Shown here piece by piece: positions 1-5,720 of a DNA stretch of 6,197 nt. The translations under genes and the position numbers were made by a program. The stretch covers positions 1-6,197 of the forward strand of contig PEXO01000361.1 of assembly GCA_002779045.1 (NCBI GenBank), read 5' to 3'. Within the stretch, counting starts at the first letter, position 1. Every line of letters begins with the position of its first letter. Below the pieces are notes generated by a model. The model searched no databases and was not told the DNA's origin. It was given only the letters and a program-made list of their open reading frames with translations. This stretch comes from Elusimicrobia bacterium CG08_land_8_20_14_0_20_59_10 (lineage in GTDB: Bacteria > Elusimicrobiota > Elusimicrobia > Elusimicrobiales > UBA9959).

Positions 1-471
1 GGTCATCCCTCCCGTGAATGCGAGTGCACTCCGCTGCAGGTGCATAAGTACAGGGCCCGCGTTTCGGGGCCGATAATGGACCGCATAGACCTGCATGTGC
101 AGCTTTCCCCCATAAAGTATGCCGACTGGGAGGCTGTTCCCAGGGGGGAGCCTTCAGCCGTGATAGCGGCGCGGGTGCTCAAAGCCATCGAGGCGCAGCG
201 CTCGCGTTTCGGCGCGGAGGGTGTAAAAGCGAACGCCTTCATGGGCGGCGCGGAGTTGCGCCGCCATTGCGCCCTTCCGGACGGTGCTTCTTCCGTGCTG
301 GAGATAGCCATGAATAAGCTGGGCTTTTCGGCGCGGTCGCTGGACAAGATACTGAAGGTCTCCAGGACGATAGCCGACCTGGAGGGTTCCGCCGCTATAA
401 AGAGGGCGCATGTTATAGAGGCGGTGCAGTACCGCATGCTGGATAGATCCGAGGTGCTGGCCGGGATATAG
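1..471 (+). CDS. comM: ComM/YifB family Mg-chelatase-like AAA+ ATPase, C-terminal part (5' end outside window)
   Basis: Only the last 156 residues are present; the reading frame is open from base 1 and stops with TAG at 469-471. ComM proteins are usually about 500 residues, so roughly the final third is seen. Visible landmarks are a Cys-x-Cys pair (residues 7 and 9 of the fragment), then the family signature YRARVSGPIMDRIDLHV (fragment residues 17-33), which is nearly invariant in ComM/YifB. The C-terminal Mg-chelatase helical domain follows, with FSARSLDKILKVSRTIADL and a terminal AVQYRMLDR. The Walker A and B motifs lie upstream of the window. In studied species ComM is a hexameric helicase that promotes branch migration when incoming single-stranded DNA recombines with the chromosome. 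The next gene starts 25 bp downstream, so co-transcription with the LysM gene and dprA is likely. A GTG at 40 could be read as a start but cuts through the conserved domain, so the gene must begin further upstream. Confidence 0.95.
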   Translation, partial: GHPSRECECTPLQVHKYRARVSGPIMDRIDLHVQLSPIKYADWEAVPRGEPSAVIAARVLKAIEAQRSRFGAEGVKANAFMGGAELRRHCALPDGASSVLEIAMNKLGFSARSLDKILKVSRTIADLEGSAAIKRAHVIEAVQYRMLDRSEVLAGI

Positions 472-496
472 GGAACGGAATTTACGGAGGTTTTTA

Positions 497-1426
497 ATGA
501 AGAAACTCATCCTTGCGGCGATATTTATGGCGTCATTCTCAGCGGCCGGCGCCGCCGGGGTAAAACCCGTGGAAGTGGTGGAGTACCCCGAGAAATACGT
601 GCTGGAACCGGCCGCCCGTAAAGCCGCGGCCGCCAAGCCCTCTCCCTCCAAAAAGGTCCCCGCGCCGTCAGCCGCCGGCGCCGGCGGTTTCACCGTGGGG
701 AAGAAACACCTGGTTTCCGACGGCGATACCCTCTGGGACCTTTCCGGGAAATATTACAAGGACCCTTACAAATGGGGAAAAATATACAATGCCAATCTGG
801 GCGTGGTGGAGAACCCGGACTGGATCTATCCCAAAGAGGAGCTGATCATACCGGATATAACCGAAGAGGTGAAGCCCGGGATCAAAAAAGAGGCCGTTGA
901 GGCTGCCGCGCCGGAAGAGGACGTTTCAGCCGGGGATACTGACTACGACATACCGGAAGAAGCGCCCAGGCCGGTCATAATAGCGCCGGCACAGTCTGTC
1001 AACGCAATGAACGCGGATATGAAGGTCTATGAGAACAACGAGCTTTCCTCCGAAATGCCGGTCGACCAGAAAGAATGGTCTTCCTTTAACAAGGTGGTGC
1101 CGGACAGCTGGCGCGAAGACGGCGTCATCAGCGCAAAAGAAAAAACCAGCAAGGACAGCGTGGCGGAAGGGCTCGCTTTCAGCGGCGGAATAATGATTAT
1201 AAATATGTTTTCGCCGAATGCCGTCAGGAAAGGCGATTATCTCAGCGTTTACCGCAAAGGAGTGGCCGCCCATGACAAAAGAGGACAGCGTATCGGCCGG
1301 GAAATACAGCCGGCCGGTATGTTGGAAGTGCTGAGCGTGGAAGGCCGCAGGGTGAGGGCCCGTATCGTGGACGCGTCGAGCACAATAACCAAGGGCCTGA
1401 TAGTAAAGGTCAGCGTAAGGCGCTGA
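497..1426 (+). CDS. Secreted LysM-domain protein with a C-terminal FlgT-C-like domain
   Basis: A 309-residue protein. The ATG follows GGAGG (486-490) by 6 nt, which supports the start. Residues 1-20 form a Sec signal peptide (MKK, hydrophobic core, Ala/Gly-rich end with AGA at 17-19). There is no lipobox cysteine, so it is probably a soluble periplasmic or wall-bound protein. Residues 40-65 are an Ala/Pro/Lys/Gly linker. Residues 69-120 are one LysM domain (DGDTLWDLSGKYY, then WIYPKEELIIP) of the type with an inserted YKWGKIYNAN segment, known to bind peptidoglycan. Residues 121-220 are acidic and low in motifs. Residues 225-309 (GDYLSVYRKG, then an AGMLEVLSVEG strand and a KGLIVKV end) look like the small beta-barrel domain that ends FlgT and many LysM proteins of diderm bacteria; this assignment is by pattern only. 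dprA starts 10 bp downstream. Its presence between comM and dprA is unusual. The exact role is unknown; an envelope structural or assembly role is the best guess. Confidence 0.85.
   Translation: MKKLILAAIFMASFSAAGAAGVKPVEVVEYPEKYVLEPAARKAAAAKPSPSKKVPAPSAAGAGGFTVGKKHLVSDGDTLWDLSGKYYKDPYKWGKIYNANLGVVENPDWIYPKEELIIPDITEEVKPGIKKEAVEAAAPEEDVSAGDTDYDIPEEAPRPVIIAPAQSVNAMNADMKVYENNELSSEMPVDQKEWSSFNKVVPDSWREDGVISAKEKTSKDSVAEGLAFSGGIMIINMFSPNAVRKGDYLSVYRKGVAAHDKRGQRIGREIQPAGMLEVLSVEGRRVRARIVDASSTITKGLIVKVSVRR
672..687. repeat. Perfect 16-bp GC-only palindrome inside the LysM protein linker
   Basis: Bases 672-687 equal their own reverse complement and contain only G and C. They lie over GCC/GGC/GCG-type codons for the Ala-Gly linker between signal peptide and LysM domain. 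The simplest explanation is codon composition (GCC and GGC are mutual reverse complements), not a binding site. Confidence 0.6.
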
Positions 1427-1436
1427 CGGGGGAAAG

Positions 1437-2567
1437 ATGGCGGACGAACAGCGGGAAGAAAAACTGGCGCGTGTGCGCTTGAACTTTTTCGCCTGTTTCA
1501 GGAGCGACTGGCTGCTGAGGCTTATCGGTCTTTACGGCGGCGCCGCCGAACTGCTCAAGCGCCCGCCGGCCGAGATAGCCGGCGAGGGCGGGGTTTCGCT
1601 GGAGACCGCGCTGCGCCTTGCGCGCGAGACCGCGGCCGCCGACCCGGAGAAGGAACTGCTCCTGGCGCAAAAGGCCGGGGCGGCCGTGCTGACGGCGCTG
1701 GACGGGGACTATCCCGCTCTGCTTAAGACGATCTACGACCCCCCCCTGACGCTTTACGTCCTTGGGAAAATAGAAAATATGCCGGCCGCGGCCATAGTGG
1801 GCACCCGCAGGCCCACGCCTTACGGCCTGCGTACCTCGGCCCGGCTTGCGCGCGAGCTCTCCTCCATGGGGGTGGCCGTGGTCAGCGGGCTTGCCCGGGG
1901 TATAGACACCGCTTCCCACCAGGCCGCCCTGGCCGGGGGAGGGGCTACCTGGGCCGCGCTTGGTTCGGGGCTGGGCAATATTTACCCGGCGGAAAACAAA
2001 AAACTGGCCGAACAAATAGCGGCCTCTGGCGGAGCCGTGCTGTCCGAATTCCCTATGGGTTCCGCGCCCCTGGCGGTTAATTTCCCCCGGCGCAACCGGG
2101 TCATTTCGGGGCTTTCGCTGGCCACGGTGGTGGTGGAGGGCGGTTTCGAATCCGGCGCCCTGATCACGGCGCGTTTCGCGCTGGATCACGGGCGGGAGGT
2201 GCTGGCCGTGCCCGGCCCGGTGGATTCGCCTATGAGCAAAGGTCCCAATTCCCTTATAAAGAACGGCGCGTATCCCGCCGAGAACGCGGAGGATATTGTC
2301 TCCTGTTTCCCCGCGGATTCTCTTTACGGCCTGGATCTTAAGGCCCCCAAGCCGAAGGAGGAAGGGATCGCGCGCAGGCTCAAAGAGCTTTCCCCGGACG
2401 CCGGCCGGGCTTACGCGGCCATAAAGTCCTCGGAAGGCGGCCTGAACGCCGATGAACTTACCCTGAAACTTTCCTGGCCGGTGCAGAGGACCGGGGCCTC
2501 CCTTTTTGAGCTTGAGGTCTCCTCCCTGGTAGTCTCCCGTTCGGGCCGCTACAGCCGCGCGGAGTAG
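1437..2567 (+). CDS. dprA: DNA-processing protein DprA (Smf)
   Basis: A 376-residue protein of normal DprA length. The ATG lies 10 bp after the LysM stop, with a purine-rich GGGGGA (1428-1433) just upstream. Residues 1-60 are a helical N-terminal region. Residues 80-290 form the Rossmann-type DprA core: AIVGTRRPTPYG (119-130), the signature SGLARGIDTASHQAAL (150-165), ALGSGLGNIYPAEN (174-187), SEFPMG (203-208), NFPRRNRVISGLS (215-227), VVVEGGFESGALITA (231-245) and AVPGPVDSPMSKGPNSLI (257-274). Residues 318-376 resemble the C-terminal winged-helix (DprA_WH) domain. In transformation DprA coats incoming single-stranded DNA, displaces SSB and loads RecA. The FPxRNR and S/G/R motifs are intact, so the protein should be functional. 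It probably shares a transcript with comM and the LysM gene; a weak hairpin and six Ts overlap its end. Many bacteria without known competence also keep dprA. Confidence 0.97.
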   Translation: MADEQREEKLARVRLNFFACFRSDWLLRLIGLYGGAAELLKRPPAEIAGEGGVSLETALRLARETAAADPEKELLLAQKAGAAVLTALDGDYPALLKTIYDPPLTLYVLGKIENMPAAAIVGTRRPTPYGLRTSARLARELSSMGVAVVSGLARGIDTASHQAALAGGGATWAALGSGLGNIYPAENKKLAEQIAASGGAVLSEFPMGSAPLAVNFPRRNRVISGLSLATVVVEGGFESGALITARFALDHGREVLAVPGPVDSPMSKGPNSLIKNGAYPAENAEDIVSCFPADSLYGLDLKAPKPKEEGIARRLKELSPDAGRAYAAIKSSEGGLNADELTLKLSWPVQRTGASLFELEVSSLVVSRSGRYSRAE

Positions 2568-2573
2568 TTTTTT
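2549..2573 (+). terminator. Possible weak Rho-independent terminator at the dprA stop codon
   Basis: CTAC (2549-2552) can pair with GTAG (2564-2567). An inner CC/GG pair (2555-2556 with 2561-2562) closes a GCGC loop. The stem is interrupted by an A-A mismatch and a bulged G. Six Ts follow at once (2568-2573). The stem overlaps the dprA stop codon, so ribosomes would interfere with it, and it is short and imperfect. It may only attenuate transcription, or the T-run may instead belong to the topA promoter. Confidence 0.25.
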
Positions 2574-2600
2574 GCTGGCCCTCGGGCTTATAATGTATTA
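2568..2600 (+). promoter_or_regulatory. Probable sigma-70-type promoter of topA
   Basis: A perfect TATAAT hexamer lies at 2589-2594 in the 47-bp dprA-topA gap. That gap is very AT-rich from 2588 on, against GC-rich flanks. No good -35 box exists at the right distance: positions 2566-2572 are only T-rich (AGTTTTT), and TTGCTG at 2572-2577 is too close (11-bp spacer). An extended TGn element is also absent. From the -10, transcription would start near 2601-2602, giving a leader of only about 13 nt. Confidence 0.55.
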
Positions 2601-2616
2601 ATATAGATATCAATAT
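2601..2616. promoter_or_regulatory. AT-rich imperfect dyad over the predicted topA transcription start and start codon
   Basis: Bases 2601-2616 form a 16-bp dyad centred on GATATC (2606-2611). Seven of eight base pairs are symmetric; only 2605/2612 breaks it. It spans the expected +1 site and the first two bases of the topA ATG, where an operator would block transcription. AT-rich sequence forms such dyads easily, so this may be chance. Confidence 0.25.
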
Positions 2617-4771
2617 GGCCGAAAAGACTAAACCCAAAACCAGACGTTCCCTTGTTATTGTCGAGTCTCCGACTAAAGAAAAAACCATCAGCCGCTTCCT
2701 TGACGCCGGCTTTATAGTTAAAAGTTCCTTCGGCCATGTGCGCGACCTGCCCAAGGATGAACTAGGCGTGGATGATAAAGGCGATTTCGCCGCCAAGTAC
2801 GTGCCGGTGGAAAGGGCCAGGAAAATACTGGCCGAGCTTAACGCTTTGGCAAAGAACGCGGATACCGTCTACCTGGCCACCGACCCCGACCGCGAAGGGG
2901 AAGCCATAAGCTGGCACCTGAGGGAGATGCTCAAGGGCGCCGGGGTGCCGTTCAAGCGCATCAGCTTCCATGAAATAACCAAGACCGCCATAGCCGAGGC
3001 GCTCAAGACCCCGCGCGACCTGGACATGGCGCTGGTAAACGCCCAGCAGGCCCGGCGCATTATAGACCGGCTGGTGGGCTACAAGCTTTCGCCGCTCCTG
3101 TGGAGCAAGATCAAGAGCGGCCTGTCGGCCGGCCGTGTGCAATCCGTGGCCGTGCGCCTGATAGCCGAGCGCGCCAAGGAGATAGCCGCTTTCAGGGAAG
3201 AGGACTATTACACCCTGTCCACGAAGCTCGCCAAAGCCCCGGCGGCCGGGGAGAAAAGCGAGTATAGGGATTTCGACTCCAAGCTGGTGCGCTGGGAAGG
3301 CGCAGCGGTCGAGGCTACCGTACTTCTCAAGCTGTTCGCCGAAGATTACCGCTACAAGACCTCCGTCTTCAAGAAGACCGAGGATACCGTGGAGGCCGCC
3401 ACTTACCTGCGCGGCTCCACGCTTACGGTTTCCAAGGTGGATGCCAAGGCCGTACGGCAGAAGCCCAAGCCGCCCTTCATCACCAGCACGCTGCAGCAGG
3501 ACGCCTATAATAAACTGGGCTTTTCCTCCGACCGCACCATGAAGGTGGCCCAGAGCCTTTACGAAGGCGTGGAAATGGGCGGCGACCGCTCCGGCCTCAT
3601 CACCTACATGCGCACGGATTCCTTCAACGTGTCCGCGGAGATGCAGAAAGAGGCCGCGCAGTTCATAACGGAGATCTACGGCAAAGAGTTCTGCCCGGCC
3701 AAGCCGCCCCTGTACCTTAAGAAGGTGAAGGGCGCGCAGGAGGCCCATGAGGCCATTCATCCCACCTCCGCCTATAAACGCCCGGAAGAGGTGAATAAAT
3801 TCCTGAATTCCGACCAGGAGAAGCTTTATGACCTTATCTGGCGCCGCTTCATGGCCAGCCAGATGGAAGAAGCCGTCTTCGATTCACTCTCCGTGGAGTT
3901 CTCCGACGAAAAAGGCCGCGCCGTGCTGCGCACCAGCGGGCGCACGGTCAAGTTCGAAGGCTACCTGAAGATCTATATGGAGGAGAAGGAAGAGGAAGTG
4001 GCCGGCGAGGACGAAGAAGGCTCCGCGGTGCTGCCCCCGCTGAAGGAAGGCGACAAGGTGCTGCTTAAGGACGTCACTTCCAAGTCGCACAAGACCAGCT
4101 CCCCGCCCAATTACAACGAGGCCAGCCTCATCAAGACGCTGGAGAAGCACGGCATAGGCCGACCCTCCACTTACGCCGCCATCATAAGGAACATCGTGGA
4201 CCGCGGCTACATAAACAGGGAGAAGGACCGCAAGCTCCTGATCACCAGGCTGGGCGCGCTGGTGACCGAAAAACTCAAGGACTTCTTCAAGGAGATAATG
4301 GAGATCTCCTACACGGCCTCGATAGAGGACAAACTTGACGATATCGCCGAAGGCACCATGGACTGGGTCAAGATGATGAAGGACTTTTACGGCCCTTTCT
4401 CGCAGGACCTGGCCACGGCCGAGCGCGACATGGTCCGCTCGCATCCGAACGTGATAAAGACCGATGAGAAATGCCCGCTCTGCCTCAGCCCCATGGTGCA
4501 GCGCGAGAGCCGCTTCGGCAAGTACCTTTCCTGCTCGCGCTTTCCCAAGTGCAAGGGCAAGATGCCGCTGGACAAGGACGGCAATAAACAGGATTATTTC
4601 GCGCCTATAAAGACCGGGAAGATCTGCGATAAGTGCACCAAGAACGCCATGCTGCTGCGCAAAAGCGCGCGCGGCTATTTCCTGGCCTGTTCCGGGTTCC
4701 CCAAGTGCCGCAACATAGACCCGGTGACGCCGGAAGAGGCGGAAGCGATAATAAGCGCCAATAAAAAGTGA
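2615..4771 (+). CDS. topA: DNA topoisomerase I (type IA)
   Basis: A 718-residue protein that relaxes negatively supercoiled DNA through a transient 5'-phosphotyrosine link. The TOPRIM domain spans about residues 12-122, with catalytic Glu17 in VIVESPTK and the metal-binding ATDPDREGEAISWHL (88-102; Asp90, Asp92, Glu94). SAGRVQSVAVRLI (171-183) is conserved. The active-site tyrosine is Tyr331 in GLITYMRTDS, with Arg333 beside it. AHEAIHPTS (377-385) and KHGIGRPSTYAAI (511-523) are further family motifs. An acidic stretch at 456-469 is common in bacterial TopA. Two C-terminal zinc ribbons have all four cysteines each: Cys620/623/640/646 and Cys671/674/692/698. E. coli TopA (865 residues) has a longer C-terminal tail, but two ribbons is normal in other phyla. 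The start at 2615 leads straight into the TOPRIM strand and has no in-frame rival with better support, yet no Shine-Dalgarno sequence precedes it. The xer gene starts 7 bp downstream. Confidence 0.98.
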   Translation: MAEKTKPKTRRSLVIVESPTKEKTISRFLDAGFIVKSSFGHVRDLPKDELGVDDKGDFAAKYVPVERARKILAELNALAKNADTVYLATDPDREGEAISWHLREMLKGAGVPFKRISFHEITKTAIAEALKTPRDLDMALVNAQQARRIIDRLVGYKLSPLLWSKIKSGLSAGRVQSVAVRLIAERAKEIAAFREEDYYTLSTKLAKAPAAGEKSEYRDFDSKLVRWEGAAVEATVLLKLFAEDYRYKTSVFKKTEDTVEAATYLRGSTLTVSKVDAKAVRQKPKPPFITSTLQQDAYNKLGFSSDRTMKVAQSLYEGVEMGGDRSGLITYMRTDSFNVSAEMQKEAAQFITEIYGKEFCPAKPPLYLKKVKGAQEAHEAIHPTSAYKRPEEVNKFLNSDQEKLYDLIWRRFMASQMEEAVFDSLSVEFSDEKGRAVLRTSGRTVKFEGYLKIYMEEKEEEVAGEDEEGSAVLPPLKEGDKVLLKDVTSKSHKTSSPPNYNEASLIKTLEKHGIGRPSTYAAIIRNIVDRGYINREKDRKLLITRLGALVTEKLKDFFKEIMEISYTASIEDKLDDIAEGTMDWVKMMKDFYGPFSQDLATAERDMVRSHPNVIKTDEKCPLCLSPMVQRESRFGKYLSCSRFPKCKGKMPLDKDGNKQDYFAPIKTGKICDKCTKNAMLLRKSARGYFLACSGFPKCRNIDPVTPEEAEAIISANKK

Positions 4772-4778
4772 GCCGCCG

Positions 4779-5693
4779 ATGCGACTGCTGCTTGAGCAGT
4801 TCCTGCTGCACCTCAGGGCGCAGCGCAACTTTTCGCGCCATACCCTGAAGGCCTACCAGGCCGACCTCGGCGAATTCCTGACCTACGCCGCCGCCAATAA
4901 GGCCGGTTCCCCGCGCGAGCTGGACCGCGCGCTTATGCGCGGGTACATGGCCGGGGTGAACGGGCGCGGGCTGTCCCGCAATACCCTGCTGCGCAAGCTC
5001 TCCGCCGTACGCTCCTTCACGAAATACCTCATCTCCGGCGGTACGCTCGAGAACGACCCCTTCGACCTTATCACGCTGCCCAAGCGGGAGAAGCGTCTGC
5101 CGCGCTTCCTCACCGAGGGCGAAGTGGGCAGGCTGCAGGACCATAACAGTCCCGGGGAGGTGGACGCGCGCGAGAAGAGCTATTATTTTTCAAAGCGCGA
5201 TTATGCGCTGTTCGAGCTGATCTATTCCAGCGGGCTGCGCCGCTCGGAGGCCGCCGGCCTGAACATAGGCGACGTGGATTTCTTTTCCGGCTTCGTGCGC
5301 GTGCTGGGTAAGGGCTCGCGCGAACGCCTGGTGCCGGCCGGCGACAAGGCCCTTGCCGCCCTGCGCGACTATCTTGATACCAGGCCCAGGCCGCTGGCGC
5401 ACGGCCTGCCGCTTTTTCTGAACTGCAGGAACACGCGGCTTTCCGGCACCGCGGTGGCCCTGATATTCAAGAAAATGGCGCGCCGGGCCCGGTTTGCCAG
5501 GCCAGTCAACCCGCATTCCGTGCGTCATTCCTTCGCCACGCATCTGCTGGACCATGGCTGCGACCTGAAATCGGTGCAGGAAATGCTGGGGCACAAGAAC
5601 CTGCAGACCACGGAGATCTATACTCATGTTTCCCTTGAGCGCTTAAAAGAAGTGTATGACAAAGCGCATCCGAGGGCGAAGGGTAAAGAGTGA
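4779..5693 (+). CDS. xerC: Xer-type tyrosine recombinase (XerC/XerD family)
   Basis: A 304-residue protein, typical for XerC/XerD (about 300). Residues 1-90 are the N-terminal SAM-like core-binding domain (FLLHLRAQRNFSRHTLKAYQ). Residues 108-295 are the catalytic domain with the full active site: Arg154 (SSGLRRSE), Lys178 (GKGSRER), His246 and Arg249 (HSVRHSFATHLL), His272 (LGHKNLQTTEIYTHV) and the nucleophile Tyr281. Residues 121-140 form a slightly longer link than usual before the first catalytic helix. Xer proteins recombine dif sites to resolve chromosome dimers at cell division. The name xerC rests on position after topA, as with codV in Firmicutes; sequence alone does not separate XerC, XerD or a lone Xer. 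Integrase of a mobile element is less likely, because no att site, tRNA or phage gene is nearby. The ATG is 7 bp after the topA stop without a clear Shine-Dalgarno sequence, suggesting translational coupling. A heptamer repeat covers the stop codon. Confidence 0.93.
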   Translation: MRLLLEQFLLHLRAQRNFSRHTLKAYQADLGEFLTYAAANKAGSPRELDRALMRGYMAGVNGRGLSRNTLLRKLSAVRSFTKYLISGGTLENDPFDLITLPKREKRLPRFLTEGEVGRLQDHNSPGEVDAREKSYYFSKRDYALFELIYSSGLRRSEAAGLNIGDVDFFSGFVRVLGKGSRERLVPAGDKALAALRDYLDTRPRPLAHGLPLFLNCRNTRLSGTAVALIFKKMARRARFARPVNPHSVRHSFATHLLDHGCDLKSVQEMLGHKNLQTTEIYTHVSLERLKEVYDKAHPRAKGKE

Positions 5694-5711
5694 AGAGTAA
5701 AGAGTAAAGAG
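5684..5711 (+). repeat. Heptanucleotide tandem repeat, four units (consensus TAAAGAG)
   Basis: Units are TAAAGAG (5684-5690), TGAAGAG (5691-5697), TAAAGAG (5698-5704) and TAAAGAG (5705-5711); three are identical and one differs by one base. A degenerate CGAAGGG precedes them at 5677-5683. The array includes the last two xer sense codons and its stop (TGA, 5691-5693) and ends inside the ribosome-binding region of the next gene. Similar purine-rich short repeats occur between genes in several bacterial groups. Copy-number change by slippage would alter the gap before the aldolase gene. Confidence 0.85.
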
Positions 5712-5716
5712 GGGAG
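5711..5716 (+). promoter_or_regulatory. Ribosome-binding site of the aldolase gene
   Basis: GGGGAG at 5711-5716 lies 4 nt before the ATG at 5721 and supports that start. Its first G is the last base of the heptamer repeat, so the repeat and the ribosome-binding site are fused. Confidence 0.6.
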
Positions 5717-5720
5717 TTTA

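Noticed and set aside
1410..2189. Long open frame on the minus strand (259 codons) opposite dprA.
   Set aside because: It is rich in Gly, Arg, Pro and Gln with no recognisable motif, as expected antisense to a GC-rich gene. The + strand carries full DprA motifs.
2583..2610. A dif-like site: ATAATGTAT at 2590-2598 matches the core of E. coli dif, about 2.2 kb from a xer gene.
   Set aside because: Only 3 of 7 bases before the core match, and the XerD arm fails to line up with a 6-bp spacer. The core is explained by the TATAAT promoter box.
2762..3760. Long open frame on the minus strand (332 codons) opposite topA.
   Set aside because: It has no domain, no Shine-Dalgarno context and low-complexity Gly/Leu/His content. 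It is a shadow of the strong codon bias of topA.
3980..4030. Acidic Glu-rich stretch in TopA (about residues 456-469), considered as an unusual insertion.
   Set aside because: Acidic linkers before the LPPLKEGD segment are common in bacterial TopA.
3884..4828. Long open frame on the minus strand (314 codons) opposite the topA 3' half and the xer start.
   Set aside because: Same reasons; it also crosses the topA-xer junction, where both + strand genes are secure.
4779..5693. Xer gene as the integrase of a mobile element.
   Set aside because: Its length and motifs are those of chromosomal XerC/XerD, it sits in the conserved place after topA, and no att repeats, tRNA or phage genes are visible.
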